Shown here piece by piece: positions 1 to 5,049 of a DNA stretch of 5,049 bases (position 1 is the stretch's first letter; each line of letters opens with the position of its first letter). The notes beneath the pieces were generated by a model. It had not been told where the DNA came from and ran no database searches. It saw nothing but the letters and a program-made list of their open reading frames with translations. The position numbers and the translations under genes are program-made. Source of the stretch: JBFGCM01 sp041581135 (lineage in GTDB: Bacteria; Actinomycetota; Acidimicrobiia; Spongiisociales; UBA5794); assembly GCA_041581135.1 (NCBI GenBank), contig JBFGCM010000146.1, forward strand, positions 1 through 5,049. The letters are read 5' to 3'.

Positions 1-98
1 GCATCCCGTCGGCATGGTGCGAGCCGTGGAGCGGCGACTCGCCGTTCCCCGAACTGATCGAGTACCTGACAAACCAACTGGAGGAGTCATGGATATAG
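1..98 (+). CDS. 3' end of an unidentified gene (partial, enters from left edge)
   Basis: Reading codons from base 3 gives 31 open residues that finish at TAG 96-98. The tail contains IPSAWCEPWSGDSPFPELIE, followed by an amphipathic stretch ending in LEESWI. The composition (Trp, Pro, acidic residues, a helix-like FPELIEYL segment) looks like a real protein C-terminus, and of the other two plus-strand frames one has an early stop and the other is the frame of the next ORF. The stop lies inside the start of the following small ORF, a 10-base overlap that suggests a shared transcript and coupled translation. I do not recognise the family, and too little is present to assign a function. The call rests on the residue composition and on the overlap geometry with a strong ribosome-binding site. 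Confidence 0.55.
   Translation, partial: IPSAWCEPWSGDSPFPELIEYLTNQLEESWI
80..86 (+). promoter_or_regulatory. Strong Shine-Dalgarno for the 48-residue small ORF
   Basis: GGAGGAG ends two bases before ATG 89, and its GGAGG core ends four bases before it. It lies inside the last codons of the upstream reading frame. It selects ATG 89 over the in-frame upstream ATG at 14, which has no comparable site. Confidence 0.6.
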
Positions 99-235
99 GC
101 AACCAGGTGCGAGTCATCACCGTCGAGCCGGCTTCGTTGGCCCCGGAGCCCGCGAAGGCACCGCCGACGGCCATCCCGGTCGCCGCCGGTACGGAGACCG
201 CTGTTCAGCAGCCGTTGGCGCGTAGCGTCGGGTAG
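89..235 (+). CDS. Small Pro/Ala-rich hypothetical protein, 48 aa
   Basis: This 48-residue ORF starts at ATG 89 behind a near-perfect Shine-Dalgarno. The N-terminus reads MDIGNQVRVITVEP, with a short beta-like VRVITVEP segment. A low-complexity region rich in Pro, Ala and Glu follows (about residues 15-34), then a tail ending in LARSVG. There is no signal peptide, membrane segment or cysteine. The start overlaps the stop of the preceding gene by ten bases, so the two are probably co-transcribed and the small protein may accompany the upstream product. The 3' end overlaps the convergent M23 peptidase gene by 31 bases. I do not recognise the family and assign no function. The main doubt is its length: a chance ORF in GC-rich DNA of this size is possible, but the ribosome-binding site argues against that. 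Confidence 0.5.
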   Translation: MDIGNQVRVITVEPASLAPEPAKAPPTAIPVAAGTETAVQQPLARSVG

Positions 236-1131
236 GGGTTGATCTCGGTGTCGTCGACGATGATCTCGAAGTGGAGGTGCGGCGGCGTCGACTTGGCGTT
301 GCCCGTCGTTCCGACATAGCCGACGAGATCGCCGGCCTCCAGGCGGCCGTCGAGCCCGAACGCCGACATGTGGCTGCCGATGTAGAGATTGCCGTCGTCT
401 CCCCTCAGCCAGAACTGCAAACCACCGAGCGTGCCGTCGATCTGCTCCACCTTCCCCGACACCGGCGCCACCACAGGTGTGCCCTGCGGGGCGAACAGAT
501 CCGTGCCGAGGTGGATGCGACCCCCCGGCCGGGGGAAGTGCCAGTCGTTGATGTACACCGCACCCTGCAGCGGGCAGACGAAACCGTCTCCCGGCACGAG
601 CAGACGCTGCCCGCTCGTGATCAGGTTGGGATTGGTGAGATCGTTGAGCTCGATCAGGCGCCGGACCGTCGTGTCATGGCGGGCGGCGATGGCACCCAGG
701 GTGTCGCCGGCGACGACCACGTACGTGCCCGGTCCGGTCCCAACCGTCGTGGGCGGCGCCGGCGATGGGCTGGTGCCCGAGCGGCCGGAGACGGTGAGCT
801 CGCTGCCGGCGAAGATGCGATTGACGTCGACGATGCCGTTGGCAGCTGCCAGCGCTTCCACCGTCGTGCCGTATTTCGCCGCGATCTTTGACAGTGTGTC
901 GCCGGGCTCCACGATGTGGATGACGTCCCGGCCGGGAATGCGGAGCACCTCGCCGATCACGATCAGGTCGGGATTGTCGAGTTCGTTGGCCTCGATCAGT
1001 TCGAGCAACGTGGTGTTGTAATCCTTGGCGATCGCCGACAGTGTGTCGCCAGGCACGACGATGTGTTCGTCGTCGTCGGCGAGGGGTGAGAACAGCAAAG
1101 TCGCTGAAAGAACAAACGCAAGTACGGACAT
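205..1131 (-). CDS. Secreted M23 peptidase with three LysM domains
   Basis: A 308-residue cell-wall hydrolase predicted to bind and cut peptidoglycan. A short hydrophobic N-terminus (about residues 1-18) is followed by LysM 1 (23-66), LysM 2 (72-114), a Ser/Pro/Thr/Gly linker (115-136), LysM 3 (137-180) and an M23/LytM domain (about 187-302). Each LysM carries the GDTL signature. The zinc and catalytic residues of M23 are all present: HLGTD gives H207 and D211, H254 lies in GSHMS, and HLH gives H285 and H287. The enzyme is therefore probably active, unlike degenerate EnvC/NlpD-type activators. I chose ATG 1131 because GGGGAG precedes it by four bases. A GTG at 1198-1200 would add 23 residues including arginines ahead of the hydrophobic segment, so the start is not certain. 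Cys186 and the C-terminal residue Cys308 flank the catalytic domain and could form a disulfide. The 3' end overlaps the small ORF on the other strand. Confidence 0.93.
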   Translation of the reverse strand: MSVLAFVLSATLLFSPLADDDEHIVVPGDTLSAIAKDYNTTLLELIEANELDNPDLIVIGEVLRIPGRDVIHIVEPGDTLSKIAAKYGTTVEALAAANGIVDVNRIFAGSELTVSGRSGTSPSPAPPTTVGTGPGTYVVVAGDTLGAIAARHDTTVRRLIELNDLTNPNLITSGQRLLVPGDGFVCPLQGAVYINDWHFPRPGGRIHLGTDLFAPQGTPVVAPVSGKVEQIDGTLGGLQFWLRGDDGNLYIGSHMSAFGLDGRLEAGDLVGYVGTTGNAKSTPPHLHFEIIVDDTEINPYPTLRANGC

Positions 1132-1171
1132 AGGTCTCCCCGGCCCCTCACATCCGAACTCCGCGGTGCAT

Positions 1172-1177
1172 ACCGTA
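1172..1177 (-). promoter_or_regulatory. Possible -10 box for the LysM/M23 gene
   Basis: On the minus strand this reads TACGGT, a TANNNT-type -10. Transcription would begin near 1165 and give a leader of about 34 bases carrying the GGGGAG site before ATG 1131. A start there would exclude the alternative GTG at 1200. No convincing -35 is seen (TGGCAA, 16 bases upstream, matches three of six consensus bases). Confidence 0.2.
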
Positions 1178-1235
1178 GCGCAGATTTCGCGAGTTGCCAC
1201 ATCTTCGGCGGTGGGTACCCGCATAGGAGGTCGGG

Positions 1236-1241
1236 CATACT
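1236..1241 (+). promoter_or_regulatory. Possible -10 box for the quinone oxidoreductase gene
   Basis: CATACT lies 28 bases before the GTG start. This would give a short leader just long enough to carry the GAGGAG ribosome-binding site. There is no clear -35. This is the best -10 candidate on the plus strand of the 138-bp divergent gap 1132-1269, which otherwise shows nothing I can assign. Confidence 0.22.
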
Positions 1242-1269
1242 GGCGGACCCCGAGCCGAGGAGAGCCACC

Positions 1270-2232
<963 letters not shown>

Positions 2233-2235
<3 letters not shown>

Positions 2236-2249
2236 CGGCCGTCAGGCCG
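2233..2249. terminator. Palindrome and short hairpin at the convergent gene junction
   Basis: Bases 2233-2244 form a perfect 12-bp palindrome, TGACGGCCGTCA, which contains both flanking stop codons: TGA of the oxidoreductase at one end and TGA of the C26 hydrolase, on the other strand, at the other. A better-folding alternative is CGGCC (2236-2240), loop GTCA, GGCCG (2245-2249). This is a five-pair GC stem without a U-tract. It could help separate the two converging transcripts, but it is not a textbook intrinsic terminator. Confidence 0.28.
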
Positions 2250-2976
2250 ATCGAACGGCCGCCGCCTCGACGAGAGCCTGAAACAGGGCGAGCGAGGCCC
2301 GGTCGTCGGCTTCACCCAGATACTCAGGATGCCATTGCACGGCGAGCAGAGGCCAATCATCGTCTTCGTGCTGAATCGCCTCGACCACGCCGTCGTCCGC
2401 CCAACCCACTGCGGTGAAACCCGGAGCGAGGTCGCGCACCGCCTGATGGTGGATGGAGTTGACTTCGAGATCGGTGGAACCCACCACCGCCGCCACCTTG
2501 CACCGGGCCTCGAGCCGCACGTGCTGATGGCCGTTGAAAACGTGGTGGCCGATGACGGAGTGGTCCATCGATCCGATCTCCATGGGGATGTCCTCGATGA
2601 GCGTGCCGCCGAGTGCCACGTTGACCACCTGCAGCCCGCGGCAGATCGCCAACATGGGGGTGCGGCGCTCGGCTGCCAATCTGACCAGCTCCAGCTCGAA
2701 CTCGTCGCGGTCGAAGTCCATCCCGTACATCGAGTCACGCACCTCAGCCCCGTAGCGACCAGGTTCGATGTCCCCACCGCCTGACAGCACGACCCCATCG
2801 ATACGGTCGAGCACGCCTGCGATGTCGGCAACGGGGACCGGGGAAAGCAAGATCGGAGTACCACCCGCCCGCAACACGGAGTCGGTGTAGGTGCGCTGCA
2901 GGGTGTGTGCCTCCAACTCGCCGCCCGACGAAGCGATGACCCGCGGGCGCGTGGTGATGCCGATGATGGGGCGCAT
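2242..2976 (-). CDS. Class I glutamine amidotransferase-like hydrolase, peptidase C26 / PuuD type
   Basis: A 244-residue cytoplasmic enzyme of the gamma-glutamyl-gamma-aminobutyrate hydrolase family, which cleaves gamma-glutamyl amides such as gamma-glutamyl-GABA from putrescine breakdown. The N-terminus MRPIIGITTRP is typical, as is LSGGGDIEPGRY (64-75). The nucleophile elbow is AICRGLQ with Cys112, and the triad is completed by His216 and Glu218 in QWHPE. The family segment VNSIHHQAV (172-180) is also present. The length is normal and no key residue is missing. ATG 2974-2976 has no Shine-Dalgarno. Instead a TATCAT box sits six bases upstream, suggesting a leaderless message. No other putrescine genes lie nearby, so the physiological substrate is inferred from the family only. 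Some relatives act on other gamma-glutamyl compounds. Confidence 0.92.
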   Translation of the reverse strand: MRPIIGITTRPRVIASSGGELEAHTLQRTYTDSVLRAGGTPILLSPVPVADIAGVLDRIDGVVLSGGGDIEPGRYGAEVRDSMYGMDFDRDEFELELVRLAAERRTPMLAICRGLQVVNVALGGTLIEDIPMEIGSMDHSVIGHHVFNGHQHVRLEARCKVAAVVGSTDLEVNSIHHQAVRDLAPGFTAVGWADDGVVEAIQHEDDDWPLLAVQWHPEYLGEADDRASLALFQALVEAAAVRSA

Positions 2977-2982
2977 CCCGGG

Positions 2983-2988
2983 ATGATA
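2983..2988 (-). promoter_or_regulatory. -10 box of a probable leaderless promoter (C26 hydrolase)
   Basis: On the minus strand the sequence is TATCAT, CCCGGG, ATG. TATCAT matches the TATAAT consensus at five of six positions, and the six-base gap would put the transcription start on the A of the ATG. No purine-rich ribosome-binding site precedes the gene. The -35 region (GAGGTC, 17 bases further upstream) is weak. Confidence 0.45.
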
Positions 2989-3047
2989 CCGGTGGAGGCC
3001 GCGGCGACCTCGGGGGCTTCAGCCGCTGCGGATCCATCGAACGGCCC

Positions 3048-3053
3048 TACCCT
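3048..3053 (+). promoter_or_regulatory. Possible -10 box for the universal stress protein gene
   Basis: TACCCT fits TANNNT. It would start transcription near 3060 and leave a leader of about 36 bases carrying the AGGAGG site. There is no supporting -35, so this is a weak call. The rest of the 119-bp divergent gap 2977-3095 shows no other element I can support. Confidence 0.18.
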
Positions 3054-3082
3054 CCGGCGTGAGCAGCGAGCATCATCGTGTC

Positions 3083-3088
3083 AGGAGG
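3083..3088 (+). promoter_or_regulatory. Shine-Dalgarno that fixes the universal stress protein start
   Basis: AGGAGG ends seven bases before ATG 3096, which is ideal spacing. An in-frame GTG at 3078 lies upstream of this site and has no comparable one, so the protein should begin at 3096 and not six codons earlier. Confidence 0.75.
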
Positions 3089-3095
3089 TGGCGTC

Positions 3096-3533
3096 ATGAT
3101 CATCGTTGCCGGAATCGACGACACAGGCCTGTCGACGGTGGTTCTGGAACACGCCTTGGAAGTAGCGCGGTTCCGCAACGCCGAGTTGCACGTCGTGCAC
3201 GTCTTCCATCTGCCGGCGACCGTCACCTCTGGCTACGGCATCTTTCCCGTCGACGTCGAGCGTCTCGCCGATGCGGAGCGGCAGCGAGTGTGGGACCTGT
3301 TGCGAGGTCACATGGACCGCACCGACATCGACGTGCGCCGCATCGACCTCGAGGGCTACCCGCCCGACGCCCTCGTGGCCTACGTGAAGAACGTCGGAGC
3401 GAGCCTTCTCGTCGTGGGCACCCGGGGCCGGGGGGAGCTGGCGTCGATGATCCTCGGCTCGACGAGCCACCGCGCCATCCATCTCTCCCCGTGCGATGTG
3501 CTCGTGATCAAACCCCCGCAGGCCGAGGACTGA
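3096..3533 (+). CDS. Universal stress protein, UspA domain, ATP-binding type
   Basis: A single-domain 145-residue cytoplasmic universal stress protein, the normal size for the family. The first strand (MIIVAGID, residues 1-8) carries the conserved Asp of the nucleotide site. A second strand, LHVVHVF (31-37), follows. The C-terminal part has the full ATP-binding signature G-2X-G-9X-G-S: Gly108 and Gly111 in VGTRGRG, then Gly121 and Ser122 in LGSTS. It ends with SPCDVLVIKP, the family's last strand. These proteins usually act as homodimers in survival under starvation, hypoxia or oxidative stress, but the specific role cannot be read from the sequence. The gene stands alone, divergent from the C26 hydrolase and convergent with the dehydrogenase, with only 20 bp between the two stop codons. 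Confidence 0.93.
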   Translation: MIIVAGIDDTGLSTVVLEHALEVARFRNAELHVVHVFHLPATVTSGYGIFPVDVERLADAERQRVWDLLRGHMDRTDIDVRRIDLEGYPPDALVAYVKNVGASLLVVGTRGRGELASMILGSTSHRAIHLSPCDVLVIKPPQAED

Positions 3534-3553
3534 ACCACCGGCCCGTCACGATT

Positions 3554-4318
3554 TCACTGCGCCGTCCAGCCGCCGTCGACGACGAGCACGTGGCCGGTGA
3601 CCATGCCACCGGCGGGTGAGGCGAGGTAGATCACGGCGGCGGCGACGTCGGTCATCGTCCCCACCCGCCCGATGGGAATCCGCTCCAAGACGGCAGACCG
3701 GTACTCGGGCTCATCGAGACGCTCCGCGGTTCCCGGCGTGTAGACGAAGGTCGGCGCCACTGCGTTCACGGTGACTCCCCGTGCCGACCACTCGAGCGCC
3801 AGCACTTTCGTGAGGAGATTGACCCCGCCCTTGCTTGCGGAGTACACGACATGATCACGGATACCGACGATGCCGGCTTGCGAGCTCATGTTGATGATGC
3901 GGCCGCGACCGCGCGCCAGCATCAGGCGGCCTGCGGCCTGGCAGCAGAAGAACACGCCGCGCAGGTTGACGGCCATCATCTCGTCCCAGTCGGTCTCGGT
4001 GACGTCTTCGGCCGGGTGATTGGCGCCGAGCCCGGCGTTGTTCACGAGGACGTCGACTGAACCGAGACGGTCCCCGATGGCGCTGAAGGTCACATGGATG
4101 GTGGCAACGTCGCGTACGTCGAGCTCGAAGGCGGCGGCACGTCCCCCGGACGATTCGATCTCGGCGACGACTGCGTCGAGCGCAGCCCGATCTCGACCCG
4201 TGGCCGCCACGGTGGCACCGGCCCCCGCTAGCGCCAACGCCACACCGCGCCCGATACCACGGGACGCCCCCGTGACCACGGCCACCTGCCCTTCCAGCGT
4301 GAAGTCCGGCTGATCCAT
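3554..4318 (-). CDS. Short-chain dehydrogenase/reductase (classical SDR, FabG/gluconate 5-dehydrogenase-like)
   Basis: A 254-residue NAD(P)-dependent oxidoreductase of normal classical SDR length. The Rossmann fold has the cofactor motif TGASRGIG (16-23), ATGRD after the second strand (39-43), where Arg42 is a hint of NADP preference, and LDVRD (66-70). NNAG is at 93-96. The active site is complete: Asn118, Ser146, Tyr159 and Lys163 in YSASK. The C-terminus has the usual VTGHVLVVDGGW (240-251). The best family resemblance is to FabG-like and gluconate 5-dehydrogenase-like proteins, but substrate cannot be predicted reliably in this superfamily. The start ATG 4316-4318 lacks a Shine-Dalgarno and has a TAGGGT box six bases upstream. 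It is divergent from the MFS transporter across a repeat-bearing gap, so the two may be co-regulated. Confidence 0.93.
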   Translation of the reverse strand: MDQPDFTLEGQVAVVTGASRGIGRGVALALAGAGATVAATGRDRAALDAVVAEIESSGGRAAAFELDVRDVATIHVTFSAIGDRLGSVDVLVNNAGLGANHPAEDVTETDWDEMMAVNLRGVFFCCQAAGRLMLARGRGRIINMSSQAGIVGIRDHVVYSASKGGVNLLTKVLALEWSARGVTVNAVAPTFVYTPGTAERLDEPEYRSAVLERIPIGRVGTMTDVAAAVIYLASPAGGMVTGHVLVVDGGWTAQ

Positions 4319-4324
4319 GCGCGG

Positions 4325-4330
4325 ACCCTA
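4325..4330 (-). promoter_or_regulatory. -10 box of a probable leaderless promoter (dehydrogenase)
   Basis: On the minus strand the arrangement is TAGGGT, CCGCGC, ATG, a TANNNT box exactly six bases before the start codon. This is the same spacing as at the C26 hydrolase. There is no Shine-Dalgarno and the -35 region is weak. The first repeat copy begins 20 bases further upstream, at the -35 position. Confidence 0.4.
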
Positions 4331-4349
4331 CCGGCTGCATCGAGAACGA

Positions 4350-4410
4350 GCAGCACCACCCCGAACTTGCGTACACCCCGGCACCATGCCGCCCCCAGAT
4401 ACGCATGTTC
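4350..4410. repeat. Repeat copy 1 (61 bp, contains an inverted repeat)
   Basis: First of two direct copies that match at 57 of 61 positions. Inside it, GAACTTGCGTA (4363-4373) and TACGCATGTTC (4400-4410) pair as an 11-bp inverted repeat with one mismatch, enclosing 26 bases. A second hairpin nests in the middle: CGGCA (4379-4383), loop CCA, TGCCG (4387-4391). The whole resembles a REP-type doublet or an operator with two half-sites. It has no open frame that looks like protein and no U-tract for termination. No further copy is seen in this window. Confidence 0.85.
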
Positions 4411-4419
4411 AGCCCACCC

Positions 4420-4480
4420 GCAGCACCAACCCGAACTTGCGTACACCACGGCACCATCTCGCCCCCAGATACGCATGTTC
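4420..4480. repeat. Repeat copy 2 (61 bp, tandem with copy 1)
   Basis: The second copy begins exactly 70 bases after the first, with nine unrelated bases between them (4411-4419). The outer arms at 4433-4443 and 4470-4480 are identical to those of copy 1. The four differences are at 4429, 4448, 4458 and 4459, all outside the arms. The last two break the inner hairpin present in copy 1. The pair sits between the start codons of the dehydrogenase and the transporter, with edges 32 and 44 bases from them. Confidence 0.85.
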
Positions 4481-4511
4481 GATTGAGGTCCGCAGCGATG
4501 GCCTGCGCCGA

Positions 4512-4517
4512 TAATCT
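4512..4517 (+). promoter_or_regulatory. -10 box of a probable leaderless promoter (MFS transporter)
   Basis: TAATCT, GCGGCG, ATG: a TANNNT box six bases before the start codon and no Shine-Dalgarno. An overlapping alternative in the other register, GATAAT (4510-4515), matches TATAAT at five of six positions and would also start transcription at or next to the ATG. A weak -35-like TCCGCA lies at 4489-4494. Confidence 0.42.
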
Positions 4518-4523
4518 GCGGCG

Positions 4524-5049
4524 ATGCAACAGCGCTCGGCCACGCGGGTACGCACGGGGATGGTGCCCATCGCCGTGGTGGCTTTTGTCGTGCTCGGGCT
4601 CACCGAAAGTGGACTGGGCACGGCATGGCCGGCGATGCGGCGCACCGTGGGCCGGCCGGTCGAGGATCTCGGCACGTTGCTGGCCGTCGGTCTCTCCGCA
4701 TACGCTGTCTCGAGCGCTGTGTCGGGAGCCGTGGTGCGCCGGCTGGGAACCGGCCGCAGCGTCCTGGTGGCAGGCGTTCTCTCGCTGGCTGGCTTGACGA
4801 CGTACGCCGCAACCGACACCTGGCCGGGCGTCGTTGCGGCCGCGCTGCTGCTCGGAACCGGGAGCGGCACGCTGGACAGCACGCTCAACGCCCACGCCGC
4901 CCATCACTACTCGGCGGGAGCCATGAACCTCCTCCATGCCGGGTTTGGCGTGGGCGCCACCCTCGGACCCCTTGCGATGGCGACGGCGGTGAGTCGCGGT
5001 TCCGGCTGGCAGATGGGGTACGTGGCCTTCGCCCTCGTGCAGGGATTGA
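4524..5049 (+). CDS. MFS transporter, N-terminal part (runs off right edge)
   Basis: The frame is open from ATG 4524 to the window end, giving 175 residues of what should be a roughly 400-residue membrane protein. A basic cytoplasmic N-terminus (MQQRSATRVRT) precedes the first helix (about 12-34). Further hydrophobic segments lie at about 49-69, 78-95, 100-118, 133-153 and 165 onward, matching the first half of a major facilitator fold. The loop after helix 2 has VVRRLGTGR (70-78), the usual basic MFS position. GTGSGTLDSTLNAH (110-123) followed by MNLLHAGFGVGATLGPL (133-149) recalls the FucP-like sugar/unknown-substrate MFS group. The substrate cannot be told. It is divergent from the dehydrogenase, sharing the repeat-bearing promoter gap, so a catabolic uptake or efflux pair is possible but unproven. 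Confidence 0.85.
   Translation, partial: MQQRSATRVRTGMVPIAVVAFVVLGLTESGLGTAWPAMRRTVGRPVEDLGTLLAVGLSAYAVSSAVSGAVVRRLGTGRSVLVAGVLSLAGLTTYAATDTWPGVVAAALLLGTGSGTLDSTLNAHAAHHYSAGAMNLLHAGFGVGATLGPLAMATAVSRGSGWQMGYVAFALVQGL

Noticed and set aside
3078..3095. GTG 3078 as the start of the universal stress protein
   Set aside because: The ideal Shine-Dalgarno lies downstream of it and serves ATG 3096, and the UspA fold begins exactly at MIIVAGID.
3534..3553. Intrinsic terminator between the stress protein and dehydrogenase genes
   Set aside because: The 20-bp convergent gap has no stem of useful length and no T-run on either strand.
4350..4480. CRISPR array
   Set aside because: There are only two units, the repeat is 61 bp and the intervening segment is nine bases. 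No cas gene is present.
4350..4480. Small proteins encoded by the repeats on the minus strand (both copies give a similar MRIWGR...VYASSGW stretch)
   Set aside because: The similarity follows directly from the DNA repeat. There is no ribosome-binding site, the frames continue into antisense of the dehydrogenase, and the conserved DNA positions are the palindrome arms and not codon positions.
4470..4484. LexA/SOS box (GAAC and GTTC half-sites)
   Set aside because: The actinobacterial SOS box needs GAAC and GTTC a few bases apart. Here the half-sites are separated by tens of bases, and a compact full site is absent in both copies.
3855..4937. A 360-residue minus-strand open frame spanning the repeat region
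   Set aside because: It overlaps the dehydrogenase, the repeats and the MFS gene out of frame, and its product is rich in Arg, His and Gly with no domain, as expected of a shadow frame in GC-rich DNA.

Overview
GC-rich chromosomal DNA from a bacterium, most likely an actinomycete. The supports are strong third-position GC bias, a mix of Shine-Dalgarno-led and apparently leaderless genes with TANNNT -10 boxes, a GTG start, and actinobacterial-looking protein families. The class Acidimicrobiia is a guess from the style of the LysM/M23 protein and the MFS protein. No tRNA, rRNA, transposase, phage gene or CRISPR array is visible.

Layout from left to right. (1) Bases 1-98 hold the 3' end of an unidentified plus-strand gene. 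Its stop overlaps the start of a 48-residue Pro/Ala-rich small ORF (89-235), which runs tail to tail into the next gene. (2) A secreted cell-wall hydrolase with three LysM domains and an M23 peptidase domain lies on the minus strand (205-1131). (3) It is divergent from a zinc-free NADPH:quinone oxidoreductase (1270-2235, plus). (4) A class I glutamine-amidotransferase-like hydrolase of the PuuD/peptidase C26 type (2242-2976, minus) converges on it, with both stop codons inside one 12-bp palindrome. (5) An ATP-motif universal stress protein (3096-3533, plus) is divergent from the hydrolase. (6) A classical short-chain dehydrogenase (3554-4318, minus) converges on the stress protein. (7) An MFS transporter (4524 to the right edge, plus, truncated by the window) is divergent from the dehydrogenase.

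Apart from the two overlapping genes at the left edge, every neighbouring pair is convergent or divergent. These are therefore mostly single-gene transcription units with housekeeping, redox, stress or transport roles, and no pathway links them all.

Two non-coding features stand out. The 205-bp gap between the dehydrogenase and the transporter carries a tandem pair of 61-bp repeats at a 70-bp period. Each repeat contains an 11-bp imperfect inverted repeat whose arms are identical between copies, while all four substitutions fall outside the arms. Separately, three genes (C26 hydrolase, dehydrogenase, transporter) share the arrangement TANNNT, six bases, ATG with no Shine-Dalgarno, which is what leaderless promoters look like. 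I see no convincing evidence of a wholly new multi-gene system here. The repeat pair is the best candidate for something undescribed.
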